Below, in pieces: positions 1 to 11,148 of a stretch of DNA of 64,000 bases. The DNA is from Nemania diffusa (lineage: Eukaryota > Ascomycota > Sordariomycetes > Xylariales > Xylariaceae). The stretch's first letter is position 1. Every line of letters begins with the position of its first letter. The position numbers and the translations under genes are program-made. The stretch spans positions 6,138,001-6,202,000 of the forward strand of contig JBBPUQ010000001.1 in assembly GCA_038501195.1 (NCBI GenBank), written 5' to 3'. The notes beneath the pieces are model-generated. The model made no database searches and was not told the DNA's origin. It saw nothing but the letters and a program-made list of their open reading frames with translations.

Positions 1-578
1 ATTTTCATGACTGGCATAAAGATGATTATTCCAGTCTTTGCTCTGCTGAGGAGAACATCCTACACCGACCATACGAGCCAAAGCAATCCGCCGCCGCCGA
101 TGATGGACAGGCCAGCTCAACACAGCCTGACCAGACAGGGTCGGGCGTGTCAGGCAACACGCAGTCAAGCCCTTCAATAGAACAAACCCCTCCACTCATC
201 GAGCAGTCAATTCCAGAAACAGGGCAACGAAGTCCAGAGAAGCAAGCGACTCCACGAGCAGAGCTGTCAATCCTACTAACGGAGCCGCCGACTCCACTAA
301 CAGAGCTGCCGTCAATTCCGGGAGCAGAGGTGCCGAATCTGCCAAAAGAGCTGCCAACCTTACGAACAGAGTCGTCAACTCCGCTGGCTGGTCTGCCAAT
401 TCCACCAACGGTGATAACTCTAGTGACAGGAGAGACGAAACAAGAGCAGCAAAAGTTCCATTGGCTTGTCAAAGGGGCACAGAAAGTTGTGGATATCTTA
501 GAGCTCGAAAAGCCCAAGCAGCCCCAGAGACCTCAAAGTAGCCGTAGCAAGTCGTCTTGGAGAAATAGAAACCAGTAG
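1..578 (+). CDS. 3' end of an unrecognised protein with a Pro/Thr/Glu-rich tail (partial)
   Basis: The frame is open from base 3 to a TAG stop at 576-578, with no required start inside, so this is the C-terminal part (about 191 residues) of a gene that begins left of the window. The first 25 or so residues (FHDWHKDDYSSLCSAEEN and on) look like the end of a folded domain. From about residue 45 the chain becomes low-complexity, with loosely repeated units of about 8-10 residues built on L-T-E-L/P-P and I-E-Q-x-P. The last 45 residues turn basic and polar (QEQQKFHWLVKGAQKVVDILELEKPK, then Ser/Arg-rich). I do not recognise the family. The reverse strand is also open across most of this stretch because of the repeated codons; I regard that as a shadow. 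Being coding is likely; function is unknown. Confidence 0.6.
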   Translation, partial: FHDWHKDDYSSLCSAEENILHRPYEPKQSAAADDGQASSTQPDQTGSGVSGNTQSSPSIEQTPPLIEQSIPETGQRSPEKQATPRAELSILLTEPPTPLTELPSIPGAEVPNLPKELPTLRTESSTPLAGLPIPPTVITLVTGETKQEQQKFHWLVKGAQKVVDILELEKPKQPQRPQSSRSKSSWRNRNQ

Positions 579-1550
579 TTGAGCCGCTTGTGGCTTGATC
601 TCTTGGCAAGGGTTACATAGTGTTAATTCCATAGAACAAGCTATGCTCGCTCCTCGGGGTTCGTTGTACATCTGTTTCGCACCCTTTACTGCCCGTGCGC
701 AATCATTGTAATATCGTTACAAGAGACTGTTTCCGTAGGTGGCCTCTAGCAGACTTGGCGGTCTTGACCGTGTGATATACTTAACCCCTTTAAGCTTATA
801 GTCTAGGCCACGCCTGGATAAGCCATATCATGCAGGTTGCGATGTATGTTTTATTGATTTTTTCCCCTTCAGACCAGTTTGGTTTTGAACGTATGTCGGC
901 GTGACATAAAGCGCGGTGTTTAAGTCATCTTGAGGAAGGTCGCGCTGGAATGAAACATTAGACGGGCGGTCTGTATCTGCAAACAGAGTCTGCCATGATA
1001 AATGCCAAGGTGGTTGGTACAGAGTGATTTTAAATCCGCCTATAACCATATAATAAACTACCTAGGTATATATATATAATATGTACCAAAGCATAGCGGT
1101 GCAGCTATAAAGGTGTGGCCCCGCTATATAACTAAGCTAAATCGGGCTATACACTAAGCTATATCCGGCTAAGTTATGTCAATCTAAACTAGATTAGGTC
1201 AATATAGTGGAGCAAGAATAGGTTTAAGGTGTTAAGTGCATAGGTTATGACCCAGTAACAGCTGAGGGTTACCGTAGGCGGGCGGGCAGGGTCTGCTCAC
1301 TAAACCTAGGCAGTCTAGATAATCCCCTAACCCTTCCAAACTCAAGCCCAAATACCCTTACGGGATAGCTGGTGTAGTGCACTCGCCTACTTAGTTTCCT
1401 ACTAAACCTACACTTCTACCACCACGTCAACCTTCAGCCAGCATTAGGTCAGCCTAGCTACCTGTGCCAGCAGTTCTTTCAGTCGTAGTCAGTCCATCTA
1501 CTCACTCACAGCATCCGCCCATCTCGCTGCATCACTTCATCGCCTCATTA
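579..1550. other. Intergenic stretch with degraded repeats, no gene seen
   Basis: No convincing coding frame. The left part (579-830) is ordinary 3' flank. Around 1050-1200 the composition drops to A+T-rich with a (TA)n tract near 1067-1077. An imperfect 22-bp tandem repeat (ACTAAGCTA-x(5)-GGCTA core) lies at 1131-1152 and 1153-1174. 1260-1500 is pyrimidine-rich and lies just beyond the 3' end of the convergent Nudix gene. It may be an old, mutated transposon scrap, but no terminal repeats are visible. Confidence 0.4.
1131..1174. repeat. Two-copy imperfect 22-bp tandem repeat
   Basis: Copies at 1131-1152 and 1153-1174 both begin ACTAAGCTA and share a GGCTA half further on. They lie in an A+T-enriched patch between two genes. 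Origin unknown. Confidence 0.5.
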
Positions 1551-2566
1551 TCATAACCGCGGTGCCGTAGCGAATGGCAAAGTGCGATGAAGGCGCATGT
1601 TGAGCTCCGCATAGTCTATCTCGTTATCAGCCGAAATTATGCCATGCCTGATGAAGAAATCGATCATAACTGCGGCCGAGTTCGTTTTGAACTCTTTTCG
1701 AAGCAAAGCCGCTTTAACCTCATCCAGGGTCATTAGATAGAACTCCTTGACCTCGTCGTCGTGAGGTTTGGGGACCACATTCTCGGCAAGCTCCAAATCG
1801 TACACGTGGACCATGTCTGGTTTGACGAGTCCTCCGACCTCGCCCTGCCCTTGCTCGAGAATGGTGATATAGGTGAGGACGCCAGCTGGCCGAACATGTT
1901 GGCGGGTCAGATTTGAAGGTAGCGATGCCTCCTCGTTGGCTTCTCGGATGATGGTTTCGAGTGGAGTGTCCTGGGCAGAGATACCGCCAGCGACGGTGCT
2001 GTCAAGCTTGTTAGGGAAAGTACTGATGGTAGGACTCCGTCGAGGAACCCAAATCTTCATGCCAGTCGATGTATTGGTGTATGCGGTGAGATGAGCGCCC
2101 TGGCTCACGATTCCGAACAGCGGCGCGGCGTACCGGAAGATGCGGACGGGGTATTTGACGCCGACAATGGCGAACTCTTCGTATTCTTCGCCATTGAGGT
2201 TGAAAAGATCTCTTTCCTGGCAGGCTTTGACGACCTTTGCCAGAGCTGCGTTGGTAGCTGCCGGCGTGTCCTGGCCATTGGAGCTATCGAGGATCTCCAC
2301 TCTCTTCGGTGAGTCGTGGATGATTTTGAAGTCGCTCGTCCACGGCATCTTCTCTACCACGTCGGGCACGAGGAAGCCATGTGGGCGGTCATCGCTCGGT
2401 AGGTAGAACTTGTAAAGCGAATCAAAGAACGAAGGATCATACGAGCAACTACAAGCACCTTGTTTAGCGGATGGAAACCGTGAGGAGTGCGGGTCCATTA
2501 CCTGTCGTTCAATGCGATGAGCTGCAGCAGAGTCGCGTCTTCGACCGTGGCGTCATTCGCAGCCAT
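1551..2566 (-). CDS. DUF4743/Nudix hydrolase, thiamine-diphosphate clean-up type
   Basis: Predicted Nudix hydrolase of the DUF4743 plus Nudix family (relatives are yeast YJR142W and the N-terminal part of S. pombe Tnr3), reported to hydrolyse oxidised thiamine diphosphate analogues; probably cytosolic. I model two exons, 2502-2566 and 1551-2448, with a 53-bp intron (2449-2501, GT-AG, GCTAAAC branch site), giving 320 residues. The longest single frame starts at an ATG at 2498, but that lies inside the intron. The two-exon model gives MAANDATVEDATLLQLIAL, then a spliced Ser codon leading into CSYDPSFFDSLYKFYLP. The DUF4743 signature (FYLPSDDRPHGF, then MPW) is at residues about 35-60. The Nudix box is at residues 176-198: leading Gly-Gly, then REANEE with the catalytic Glu pairs at 190-191 and 194-195. 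The usual first Glu of the box is Asp, and the late Gly is Ser, as is common in this subfamily. Confident on family, moderate on exact substrate. Confidence 0.88.
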
Positions 2567-3354
2567 AGCAGCGACCAGCTTCGGGTCTTCTTTTCTTGGT
2601 TTGTGTTCTGTCTCTCTTCACTTCTCTTCCCTTTACTTTCGACGTGAAACTTCGGTGAAGTTCAAGAAGCAATCAAATGCAGCGTGGGCAGCGGGGTTAG
2701 CAGACCGATAACGGGCGTTGATCCTCTCGATCTTTAATGACGGGGGCAAACCCTCAGCGTTGATGTGTGAATCGGTAGTGTATCGAACCGATGCATCGAT
2801 TGGATATAATCAGCCGCAGGGGGTTGTGTGGCGCTCGCAATCTATGCCCGGCTTGTAGGAAGATATGACATGTCTGAGAAATCGTTGAAGAAAGTTAATG
2901 CTCGTATACATTCATTGTATGCGCGCTGCAGCTGCAAGTGGCACTAGGTAGGCTGTTGTATTACTTGGTTAGCTAGCTTATACTGTACCATGCCGTGTTC
3001 TTCCTCTCACCGGTTTGGTGATCCATCTATCTAGTATATAGGGAGGAGGTAGCATCCGGCCAAGCGAGCTAGCCGTGCTTGCAACGCCCAATCTGCAAAA
3101 CCATAACCTGCAATCTGCAGAACCAAAATCTGAAAATCAAAATCTGGTGGCGATGCTAATTGGACAATGTCGACTCAACACCTGCCCCTAACATCTGCGC
3201 CTGTATGCAGGCTGCGCGCGGGGGCGACCGCACCTAGTAGTTCGAGTCAGATTGTGCGCAGGTGGTGTAGTATAAAATGGCAGGTCAATCTCCATCCACA
3301 TTCGAAATTGGGCGCAAGGTGCTTCTCTCCTCAATCCTTTCACAGTAGGTCACC
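2567..3354. other. Divergent intergenic region between Nudix and Clr5-ankyrin genes
   Basis: This region holds the promoters of both flanking genes. It contains a spaced direct repeat (CAATCTGCA-A/G-AACCA at 3089-3103 and 3111-3125, 22-bp spacing, followed by AAATCTG-type echoes to 3146) and a TATA-like box at 3271. An open frame at 3167-3358 overlaps the expected 5' leader and does not look coding. Confidence 0.5.
3271..3278 (+). promoter_or_regulatory. TATA-like box upstream of the Clr5-ankyrin gene
   Basis: TATAAAAT lies 84 bp before the ATG at 3355, which fits a short 5' leader of roughly 50 bases. It is the only strong TATA match in this intergenic region. Confidence 0.45.
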
Positions 3355-6300
3355 ATGAATAATTCGCGAACCCGAAGGATCCCACGGTCAGAATGGGAGG
3401 TCCATAAACCTCGCATCATCGAGTTATATCGGGATGTCGAACGTCCACTCCTTGGCCCGGATGGTGTCATTGAGACAATGGCAAAAGAAGGCTTCATCGC
3501 CACGTGAGTGTCCATCAATGTTGAATGAGGAGCGTACTAAACAAGCTGATTAATAACTCACAAGCAAATCTCAATATGAACATCAATTTCGCCTCTGGAA
3601 AGTGCGAAAATATATGAAACGAGCGGAATGGGAAGGAATTGGGCAGTCGCTGCAGGGAGCGCAGGAATTGGCTCCGATCACTCTAGGACAAAGAGTAATC
3701 CCCGAAGCCAGATCCAAGAGAGCTCTGCGCCGATACAGGCTCATAACGGCCCGGGAAGACCATTTTGGTTGGTTATATGACCCAAATTTTCTCACTTCTC
3801 TGTTTAAACTAACTGATTACGTAGCTCCGGGTAACAGTGGTGGCATGACTCGGGAAAACGCAGCATCCTCCCTCATGCCAACTAGGGAAGGGAGTGCGCT
3901 AGCTGAGAATCACACGCTCGAGGTGACTATGCCAGGAGACAGTTCTGATAATGGAGCCAGTACCACGGCCGACCTCCTTAGAACCGGCCATTCTTACCTC
4001 AACCATAGCACACCCTCGGTAGAGCACGTCGACCAAGGGACTCACATGCTATCTCAGCACAACGATAGCTCACCTAACTTCTCTATAATATACCCCAGTG
4101 ATCCGCTAGAGTCAATCGATTTTAGTTTGTTGCTGGATGAATTCTTTGCATCTAATCCGCAGCAATGGATATTGAGAAAGAGCCAATGGAGGCGACCTTC
4201 TGCCGTGGTTGCTGCTCCTTTTATGCGAGGTAACTAAGAACCCGGGCTCCCCATCTATATTATTGAGATCAATTATCCATTAATGCTAATGTGTATACTT
4301 TTGAATAGATATCTACGACGCCGCTCGCACTACTCCTAGTACCTACATCGTGCTGAATACCTACAGCCTGGCTAGCGACCTGTTGATTCCAGCTGAAGAT
4401 AGTAATGTGGAGTTTGATGCCCCTATCTCGGTTACCGTTCTCAAAAGTCTTCTCTCGTCAGAGATTCTTTTCGGAGAGGAACTTTTCCCCCCTCCGAACA
4501 ATATTCCGATTGATGTCCAGTCTACAGCCTTTTTCTTTGGCAGAATATGCACGTCATTCGTCAATGGATTTGCAGGACTCGAGACCATACCGCCCGCTCG
4601 GATTCTCAAGCTTCTAGAGGAACACCAGATGATAAATTTCTCGATTATCCAGCGTCTAGTCTTTGACCACGGCCCCGTGACTAAATCACTGGCCAAGAGC
4701 ATATTTCAAGCAGCTATAGAACAGGATAATGTCAACGTCGTCGAATTTGTTCTTAAAACCAAACTGGTTCACGCAAATGACACACCGCTTCAGTATCAGA
4801 ATGAAAGATATACACCGTTTGAAAGATCTGTAATAGCACATTCTTTTAAGGTTGCTAAATTTCTCTTGGGTCAAAACATCGATGTGAACAAATCATTCCC
4901 CAGAAGCGGCATGTTTGGTTTTGGTCCCCTCGATATCCTGTTTATGCGTGGGATGAAAGATTATAAGTCCACGGTCAGCGATCAATTTTTGGATCTATTT
5001 GATGCCTTTTTGTCTCTCGGAATCACAGTATACCCAGCTGCACTTCGATGGGCACTTGAATGTCCTGTTGACCAACGCTTAGCAATCCGTCTAATTGAGA
5101 AGACTTCTTCCTACACACATCAAGGATACATGCGGGAAATTAGTCTCCTCGCAAAGATGGTTCACACCCTCGAGAAGCCGGATGCTAAGAGGATGCTTAA
5201 GCTTATGATACAAAGCTGCAAGGCGATGGATGCCGACTGGTACTTTTATCAATATCACGAATTCGTAAAAAGGCAACCAGACGAACTAGCGGAAATTTTG
5301 TTTCCACACTTATGGATTCTCGACGAGGTTGCTAAAGATCAAGGTATCTGGGTGGAAGAGCCCCAGGACCAAACACGCGGACCACGGCTGCATGTTGAAT
5401 TACGTCCTAGGGGGTATGGTCCCTTTACTATCAGGACAGAAAGTTTCAAACCTGTAAATGTGGCCTTTGATTCTGAAAGAGAAGAGCGTCTTCTAGCTCT
5501 AGAAAGCAATGGCGAACTTGAGAACCTCACTCGTTGTGAGCTCGGCGAATCGTTTTCTAAGGCGCTTAGAAAAGGCTACTTGCAATTTGCAAATAAGATT
5601 TTGGAGATGGATCCCGATATGGAGTTTACTGAGTTCTGCCGTTGCTCTACGGCGATGAGGTTTAAATTGGATGAGGCCCTGAGAGCTGCTCTAGATCATG
5701 GTTTTGATGATATTGCTTTGAAGCTCGTGGATTTTGGCATGACAACTTCACATGTTTCGAAATTATTACTTACGGTTGTGGCAAAAAGGCAGCCGACCTT
5801 AGTAAACACTATACTCGACTCCCTGGGCGACTCCGTTGAATACTCTATGGACGACGAGGAGGAGATTATGCCAATTATGACAGCCGCTATTGAATGGGGC
5901 GATGCCTCAATCATACGTCGACTTTGGCAGGCAGGATGTAACAGACTACCTAATTTATGGATGGGCAAATATAGACCAAACTATTCCTGTTATCGCTTTT
6001 TGGGTTTCTTATACAAGCAAGGCAAGATGGATCTCTTTTGGGATATATTCCATACTAACCCATCTACGCACCCAGTCGCCCTCCGGATTGCTTTATTTCA
6101 TCCCGATACACAGCTACTTGACGAATTGATATCACATGGAGCTAGTGTAAGTTCCACCGCCCTACTTGATATTACTATCAGGAGACAACCTTCAATGGTC
6201 AAACCACTCCTGGAATATTATCAGAAGGCCAACCCAAATGGTCGTGCTGGATATGGTTGGTGGTGCATCATGCAGGCAATTTACAACCAACCTAGGTATT

Positions 6301-7208
6301 CCGAATGGCTAGACACATTCTTTGAATATGGTCTAGTGAGAGGTGAGACTCTTCAGTCATTCTTAAATTATCAAACTCTGCTCGTGGCAGCAATTTTAAG
6401 CTCCAAATACCCATCTTTGCAAGGGCAGTCTCGCACAGAGCTTATCACCAGAATACTTGATGCTGGTAGTGACATCAACTTCATTATTACCGGCGAGAAG
6501 ATATGGCACGGGGTTCACAGTCTATCGATGAGCGGGATAGATACCACTCACTCTATCGATGATACGAGCGAAAGTAGAATGAGTCACAGCGATGAGAACG
6601 GTTCCACCAAGAAGCAGAGATATAATGGTAAACCAGACAAGTGGGACTTCGCTCTACAATCCTTGCCTACACCTGGCCTTAGAATGACCTCTAGAAAGAC
6701 CACTGCTCTTCTGTATGCCATTGAGTTGGATAGTATAGAGATCACTCAGCTCCTCATTCAAAGAGGCGCCAAATTGAATGATCCCGCATGCGTCGGTATC
6801 ATGTGGACTCCTCTACAGAAAGCTGCCGAGCTGAACAACGATGCGATCGTTACTTTACTGCTAGACAGCGGCGCCGACGTCAACGCCCCACCCCCGATGT
6901 TTCGGGGGGCTACGGCACTACAGTATGCAGCTATCAACGGTAACTGCCAGATGGTGGCGGAGCTAATAGAACATGGTGCTAGGCTAGATGTACCCCCGCC
7001 GAGAGGTAGAGGACGGTGGCCTCTAGAAGGTGCAGCTGAGCATGGGCGCTTCGACATGATACAGTTGCTCTGGGATATCAATGGCGGTCCATTTGACAAT
7101 GAACAGTGTCGAAAAGCCATGCGACTAGCAAAACGGCAGGGTCACATTGGCTGTGAAGAGTTGATAAGCCGGTTGATGGCGGGATTGCCCATCGAATCCC
7201 AGGTCTAG
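3355..7208 (+). CDS. Clr5-domain protein with C-terminal ankyrin repeats
   Basis: Three exons: 3355-3503, 3565-4229 and 4309-7208, with introns of 61 bp (GTGAGT donor, TACTAAAC branch, AAG acceptor) and 79 bp (GTAACT donor, TAG acceptor). The phases join cleanly to 1237 residues. Residues about 10-67 form a Clr5 domain (W14, IIELY, ETMAKEGFIAT, then KSQYEHQFRLWKVRKY), which is split by intron 1; Clr5 is a fungal N-terminal module of unsettled function, with a nuclear or DNA-binding role suggested. Residues about 90-270 are polar and probably disordered. From about 285 the chain is helical, with weak ankyrin-like units, and residues about 1066-1200 hold clearer ankyrin repeats (TALLYAIELDSIEITQLLI, TPLQKAAELNNDAIVTLLL, TALQYAAINGNCQMVAELI). 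Clr5-ankyrin proteins form large, variable fungal families. There are no internal stops or visible RIP damage. The target is unknown. Confidence 0.85.
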
Positions 7209-7898
7209 GTCGATATGCGAGGTGTGCTATAGGAAGGTCTCCAGTTCGATATATTTACGAGGACTTGTTATTACTTGTTACCCATTCATGTGGACCCGAT
7301 CTCACACTGCACTTTGCGGTTATCGTTCATTTAATGGCATTCTCAATTTCTACAGGCAAGAGCCTTATGGGACTGCAAAGAGCACTAAGGCGAATATACT
7401 CTGTACGAATACCAGAATGATTTGAACATATCTCAGGAGGAACTCAAAAGGCTTATGAACTGCGACGGAGCGGGTGAACTAGGGCTTGTATTGATTCAGT
7501 CAAGTGGGTTTTCCTTCGCGTCAAGTTTCTCATGGGTATTGCTTTTTTGTATTCTCTCCTTTTAGCGTCTTTTTCTAGTTAGCCAGGCTGGTCTTCACCA
7601 CAAACCTTTTCTAATCAACTGATTTTATCCCACTCAAGTCTTTGGAAGGGTCGTTATGGCGGCGGTCAGCTCTTCATATTGTAGTCCCGAATCCTCGAAC
7701 CCAAAAACCAAAGTGGTTTTGAGCCGTGTTGACTTAGATGTCACGTGCCCGGAACAAATGTACTCCCGGGACCTAGCGTGGACGTCCGCTCTCGGTGCTT
7801 GAATATTCCGAAAAGCACCTCCACGAATGCAGCAACCACCTTAGCCTAACCCCCTTTAATTGCCCTGCTAAAAGTGTACAGAACGGATTTTAGCTTTC
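7209..7898. other. Intergenic stretch, no gene seen
   Basis: Two same-strand genes flank this 690-bp gap. Open frames here are short and lack coding character. It presumably holds the 3' end of the Clr5-ankyrin transcript and the promoter of the small gene at 7899. I see no clear TATA box or repeat. Confidence 0.4.
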
Positions 7899-8390
7899 AT
7901 GCAGAGTTTCATTAATCTCTTAATTGGGAGGCAGCCTCAATCTTATGCAGGGCCATCCGTCGACGTCATCACAGGTATTAGATTCCCTGCAGATGGTTCG
8001 AAACCTCATCTGATTACCCTCGCAACCACCACTGAAGGGGTGAAGGATGGGCCTGACAGTGCCTGGGGTCATATACCAGACTTCAGCAGGTTCTGCAAAA
8101 CGCGACAGGCATGGCAGTGGCGAGACTTTGATACCTTCAGACTCGAAAATCAACCAGATAGCAAATGCAACGGCCTTTATGTCACCTTTTACTCTTTCGA
8201 TCTCGACTCTTTGCCTAAAAACACCAATTTTCCCACCCAACTTTACGGAAGGGAGAGATGCTTCGCAGGTGACGCCTTTGTTTTCAAACTAAAAGGCAAC
8301 GAGATCGGCTCTGACCTAGGAGAGGATGGATGGGCGGCCTGGGATAACGTACACTCAGAAATTTTAAGCTTGCCAATCATGGAAATCTAA
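7899..8390 (+). CDS. Small unrecognised protein, 163 residues
   Basis: Single-exon frame from ATG 7899 to TAA 8390. The protein has a short hydrophobic start (MQSFINLLIG) that is too weak to call a signal peptide. It continues with a Trp-rich middle (AWQWRDFDTF at about residues 70-79), two Cys (about residues 89 and 120) and a conserved-looking end, LYGRERCFAGDAFVFKLKG followed by an acidic stretch. The pattern 'YGR ... GDAFVFKL' resembles small conserved hypothetical proteins I have seen in filamentous fungi, but I cannot name a domain. It is the last gene before the A+T block, whose composition begins to change about 200 bp beyond the stop. Codons look normal and there are no internal stops, so it seems to have escaped RIP. 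Likely a real gene; function unknown. Confidence 0.6.
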   Translation: MQSFINLLIGRQPQSYAGPSVDVITGIRFPADGSKPHLITLATTTEGVKDGPDSAWGHIPDFSRFCKTRQAWQWRDFDTFRLENQPDSKCNGLYVTFYSFDLDSLPKNTNFPTQLYGRERCFAGDAFVFKLKGNEIGSDLGEDGWAAWDNVHSEILSLPIMEI

Positions 8391-8935
8391 GATTGCTCAC
8401 GCACAGCGAAACTACTAGACTGCGGGTCCCCGGTTTGATCTCAAAGTCTTCTAGTAGCTACTGCTCTTGACTAATTCCGAGCTTTCGATATTTGACTCAG
8501 CTACTACGAGTGGCATACCCTTATAAGTGATGTTATGAGCTTTTATTCATTGTTTCATGCTGCTCGTGGCGTGCATATAGAATACGAAACTAGAAAACAG
8601 ATGCTAGAAAGTGTGTCTAATACGAGGATGTGCTATAGATACAGATTTAGCATAACATTCTAAATTATCAAGGACTAACGAATTCTGAAAAATAAACGTA
8701 AACAAAATAAGAAACTAATCTTAGCAATATAAACTAATAGCAAAATAAATAAAATAACTTAAATCAGCGTTAATAACAAGTAAAATGAAACACTAGTAAT
8801 TATAATCTTTTAATAGTTAATAAGTTAAAACATAGTTTTATTATATATTAAAACAATGTGTATAATATATATATAATGTACTTTAGAAAATTAGCTATAG
8901 CTATAAAAAATCACTTTTAAAAATTTAAAACAATA
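8391..8935. other. Left margin of the A+T block, graded transition
   Basis: Composition falls gradually from ordinary to nearly pure A+T over about 450 bp. An inverted repeat (CTACTAGA at 8412-8419 and TCTAGTAG at 8450-8457) sits 22 bp past the stop of the small gene and could be a 3'-UTR hairpin. From about 8640 on, C and G become rare. The gradual edge is what RIP spreading out of a repeat into unique DNA would give. Confidence 0.5.
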
Positions 8936-9087
8936 ATAATAATAGTTTAATAAAATAATTAAAATAATATTAAAATAATAAAACTATTATAAATATTATA
9001 TAATAATTTAAATAATTAATATTAAAAACATTAACTTTTATAATATTTTATATTTTTTTAATAAAAAACTACTTTTTTATTAATTTA
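8936..9087. repeat. Left edge repeat (152 bp), matches 55715-55866
   Basis: Aligns without gaps to 55715-55866 at a constant offset of 46779 over about 152 bp. The left copy is the more mutated one: at several sites it has T or A where the right copy has C or G (for example in the TCTTTTGTTAAC stretch). The two copies mark almost exactly the two ends of the A+T block. Confidence 0.75.
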
Positions 9088-10857
9088 ATTAATATAATTT
9101 TTTTTATAATAATATTATTTATATTGTTTTAATTTTTTTTAAATAAAATAATATTATTTTTAATATATTTTTATTTAATAAATTAAATAAATATATAAAA
9201 ATAATATAAATTTATAAATTAAATAATTAAAATATAAATAAATTTAAAAATTATTATATAAATTAATATAATTTTTTATTATAAAAAATTTTATAATATA
9301 TAATATAATATTAATATAAAAATAAATAATAAATTTTTATAAAAAAATTAATTTTAAAATAATTTAATTATAAAACAATTATTAATAAATTTTAAAAATT
9401 TAATATTTAATTTAATTTATTTATTTTAATTATAGTTTTTTATAATAAATTTATTTTTTTATAAAATTAAATTAAATTAATAGTTTTAATTTATATTATT
9501 ATTTTTATTATTAAATTTTAAAAAAAACTTTATTATTATAATTAATATATTTAAATAAAACAAAGTTTATAAATAAAATATTATTTATATATTAATTATA
9601 TAAAAAAAAAAAAAAAATATTTTAAATTTAATTTATATAAATATATATTTATAAATATATAATAAATTATATATATAAATTAAAAAGTTTATTTTAATTA
9701 TAAATGTTATTTTAAATATTATTTAATTTAATTATTTAATTATAATTTTTATTTACTTTTTTAATAGCTTTTATATTTATTTTATGTTATTTTTAACTTT
9801 ATTATTTTATAAAAATAATAAATTAAAAATGTTATATTAAATTAATTTATTTTTTTTAAAACTATTAATATAAATTTTTAATTATATTTAAAATTAAATT
9901 TTTTACTTTTTTAATTTTAAAATTATTATTAAAATATTTAAAAGTTATAATATAATTATAATTAATATTAATTTTATATTTTTATATATTATAATTAAAT
10001 AATAATAATTTATAATAATTAATTTTAAAATATAAATTATTATTTAATTTTTATAATTAATTAAAAAGTAAAAAAATAAAAAAAAAATAAAAAAAAAATA
10101 AATTAAATAATATATATTAAATAAAAATTTTATTAATTTTAAATATAAAATTTTTTTTTTAAATAAAAAACTATATATATTATTAAAACTATTATTTAAA
10201 AATAAAACATAAAAAATAAAAAATAATATATTAAAGTTTATATTAAAGTTTAATAAAAATTTAAACTTTTTAAAAATAAGTTTTTTTTTTTTTAATTTTT
10301 TAATTTTTTTAACTATTTTTTAAATAGTTATTTTTTTTTTATATAAATTTTTCAATTTATATTAATAAATAATTTTAAATAATAAATTAAATTTTTAATA
10401 ATATATATTTTAATAACTTTTTATAATTTTTTATATAATTATATAAAAAAAAATTATTAATTATAATAAATTAATTTAATTTATAATTTATATTATAAAA
10501 TTAATTTTTTTAAAAAAAATGTTAAAATAATTAAAATATTAACTTAATTATTTATATAAATTTATATAATTATAATAAATTTAAATAAATCGACTTATTT
10601 ATTATAATATTAATTAAACTTTTTTTATTATTAAATAATTTTTTTATTTTATTAAAGTTTATTAATAATATTATAATATAAAAAATATTTATATAAATAT
10701 ATTATTAATAATTAATTTATTTAAATAAAAATATAAAAATTAAATTTATTAAAAATTAAAATTTTAAAAAATATAAATAATATATTTTTTAAAATTTTTT
10801 AAAATTTTTATTTAAATTTTTTTTAATATATTTTATAAAACTAAAATAATATATATA
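9088..10857. other. A+T-saturated DNA, no feature resolved
   Basis: Nearly pure A+T with poly-A and poly-T runs. I could not match it confidently to another part of the window. Presumably RIP-saturated repeat DNA. Confidence 0.5.
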
Positions 10858-11148
10858 ATAAATATTATAATTGTAAAAAATATAAAAATTAATTAAATAA
10901 TTTTATTAATTAAAAATTTTAAAATAATAAAAAAAAAAAAAAAAAGCTAAATTATATTTATATATTATATAAAATATATAAATATATAAAATTATAAATA
11001 AAGTTATAAATAAAGTTATAAAATTTAATTAAAGTTTTTTTAAAATAAATTTTATAAAATAAATTTTTTAAAATAAATTATTTTAAAAATTATAATTTTT
11101 ATAAATAAATAAAAATTATAAAATTATATTATAATAAAATATATAAAT

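Noticed and set aside
26..517. 163-codon open frame on the minus strand
   Set aside because: It is the mirror of a repetitive plus-strand coding tail; its translation is Gly/Ser/Val low complexity and has no upstream signals.
828..1049. 73-codon minus-strand frame
   Set aside because: No recognisable motif, lies in a degraded A+T-enriched patch, and no splice partner found.
2451..2498. ATG at 2498 as start of the Nudix protein
   Set aside because: It lies inside a GT-AG intron with a branch site, and an upstream exon gives a better N-terminus.
3167..3358. 63-codon plus-strand frame before the Clr5-ankyrin gene
   Set aside because: It spans the TATA-like box and leader region and has no coding character.
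8412..8457. tRNA-like sequence with a T-loop-like GGTTTGATC
   Set aside because: Only about 46 bases between the inverted arms; no D-arm or anticodon arm can be folded.
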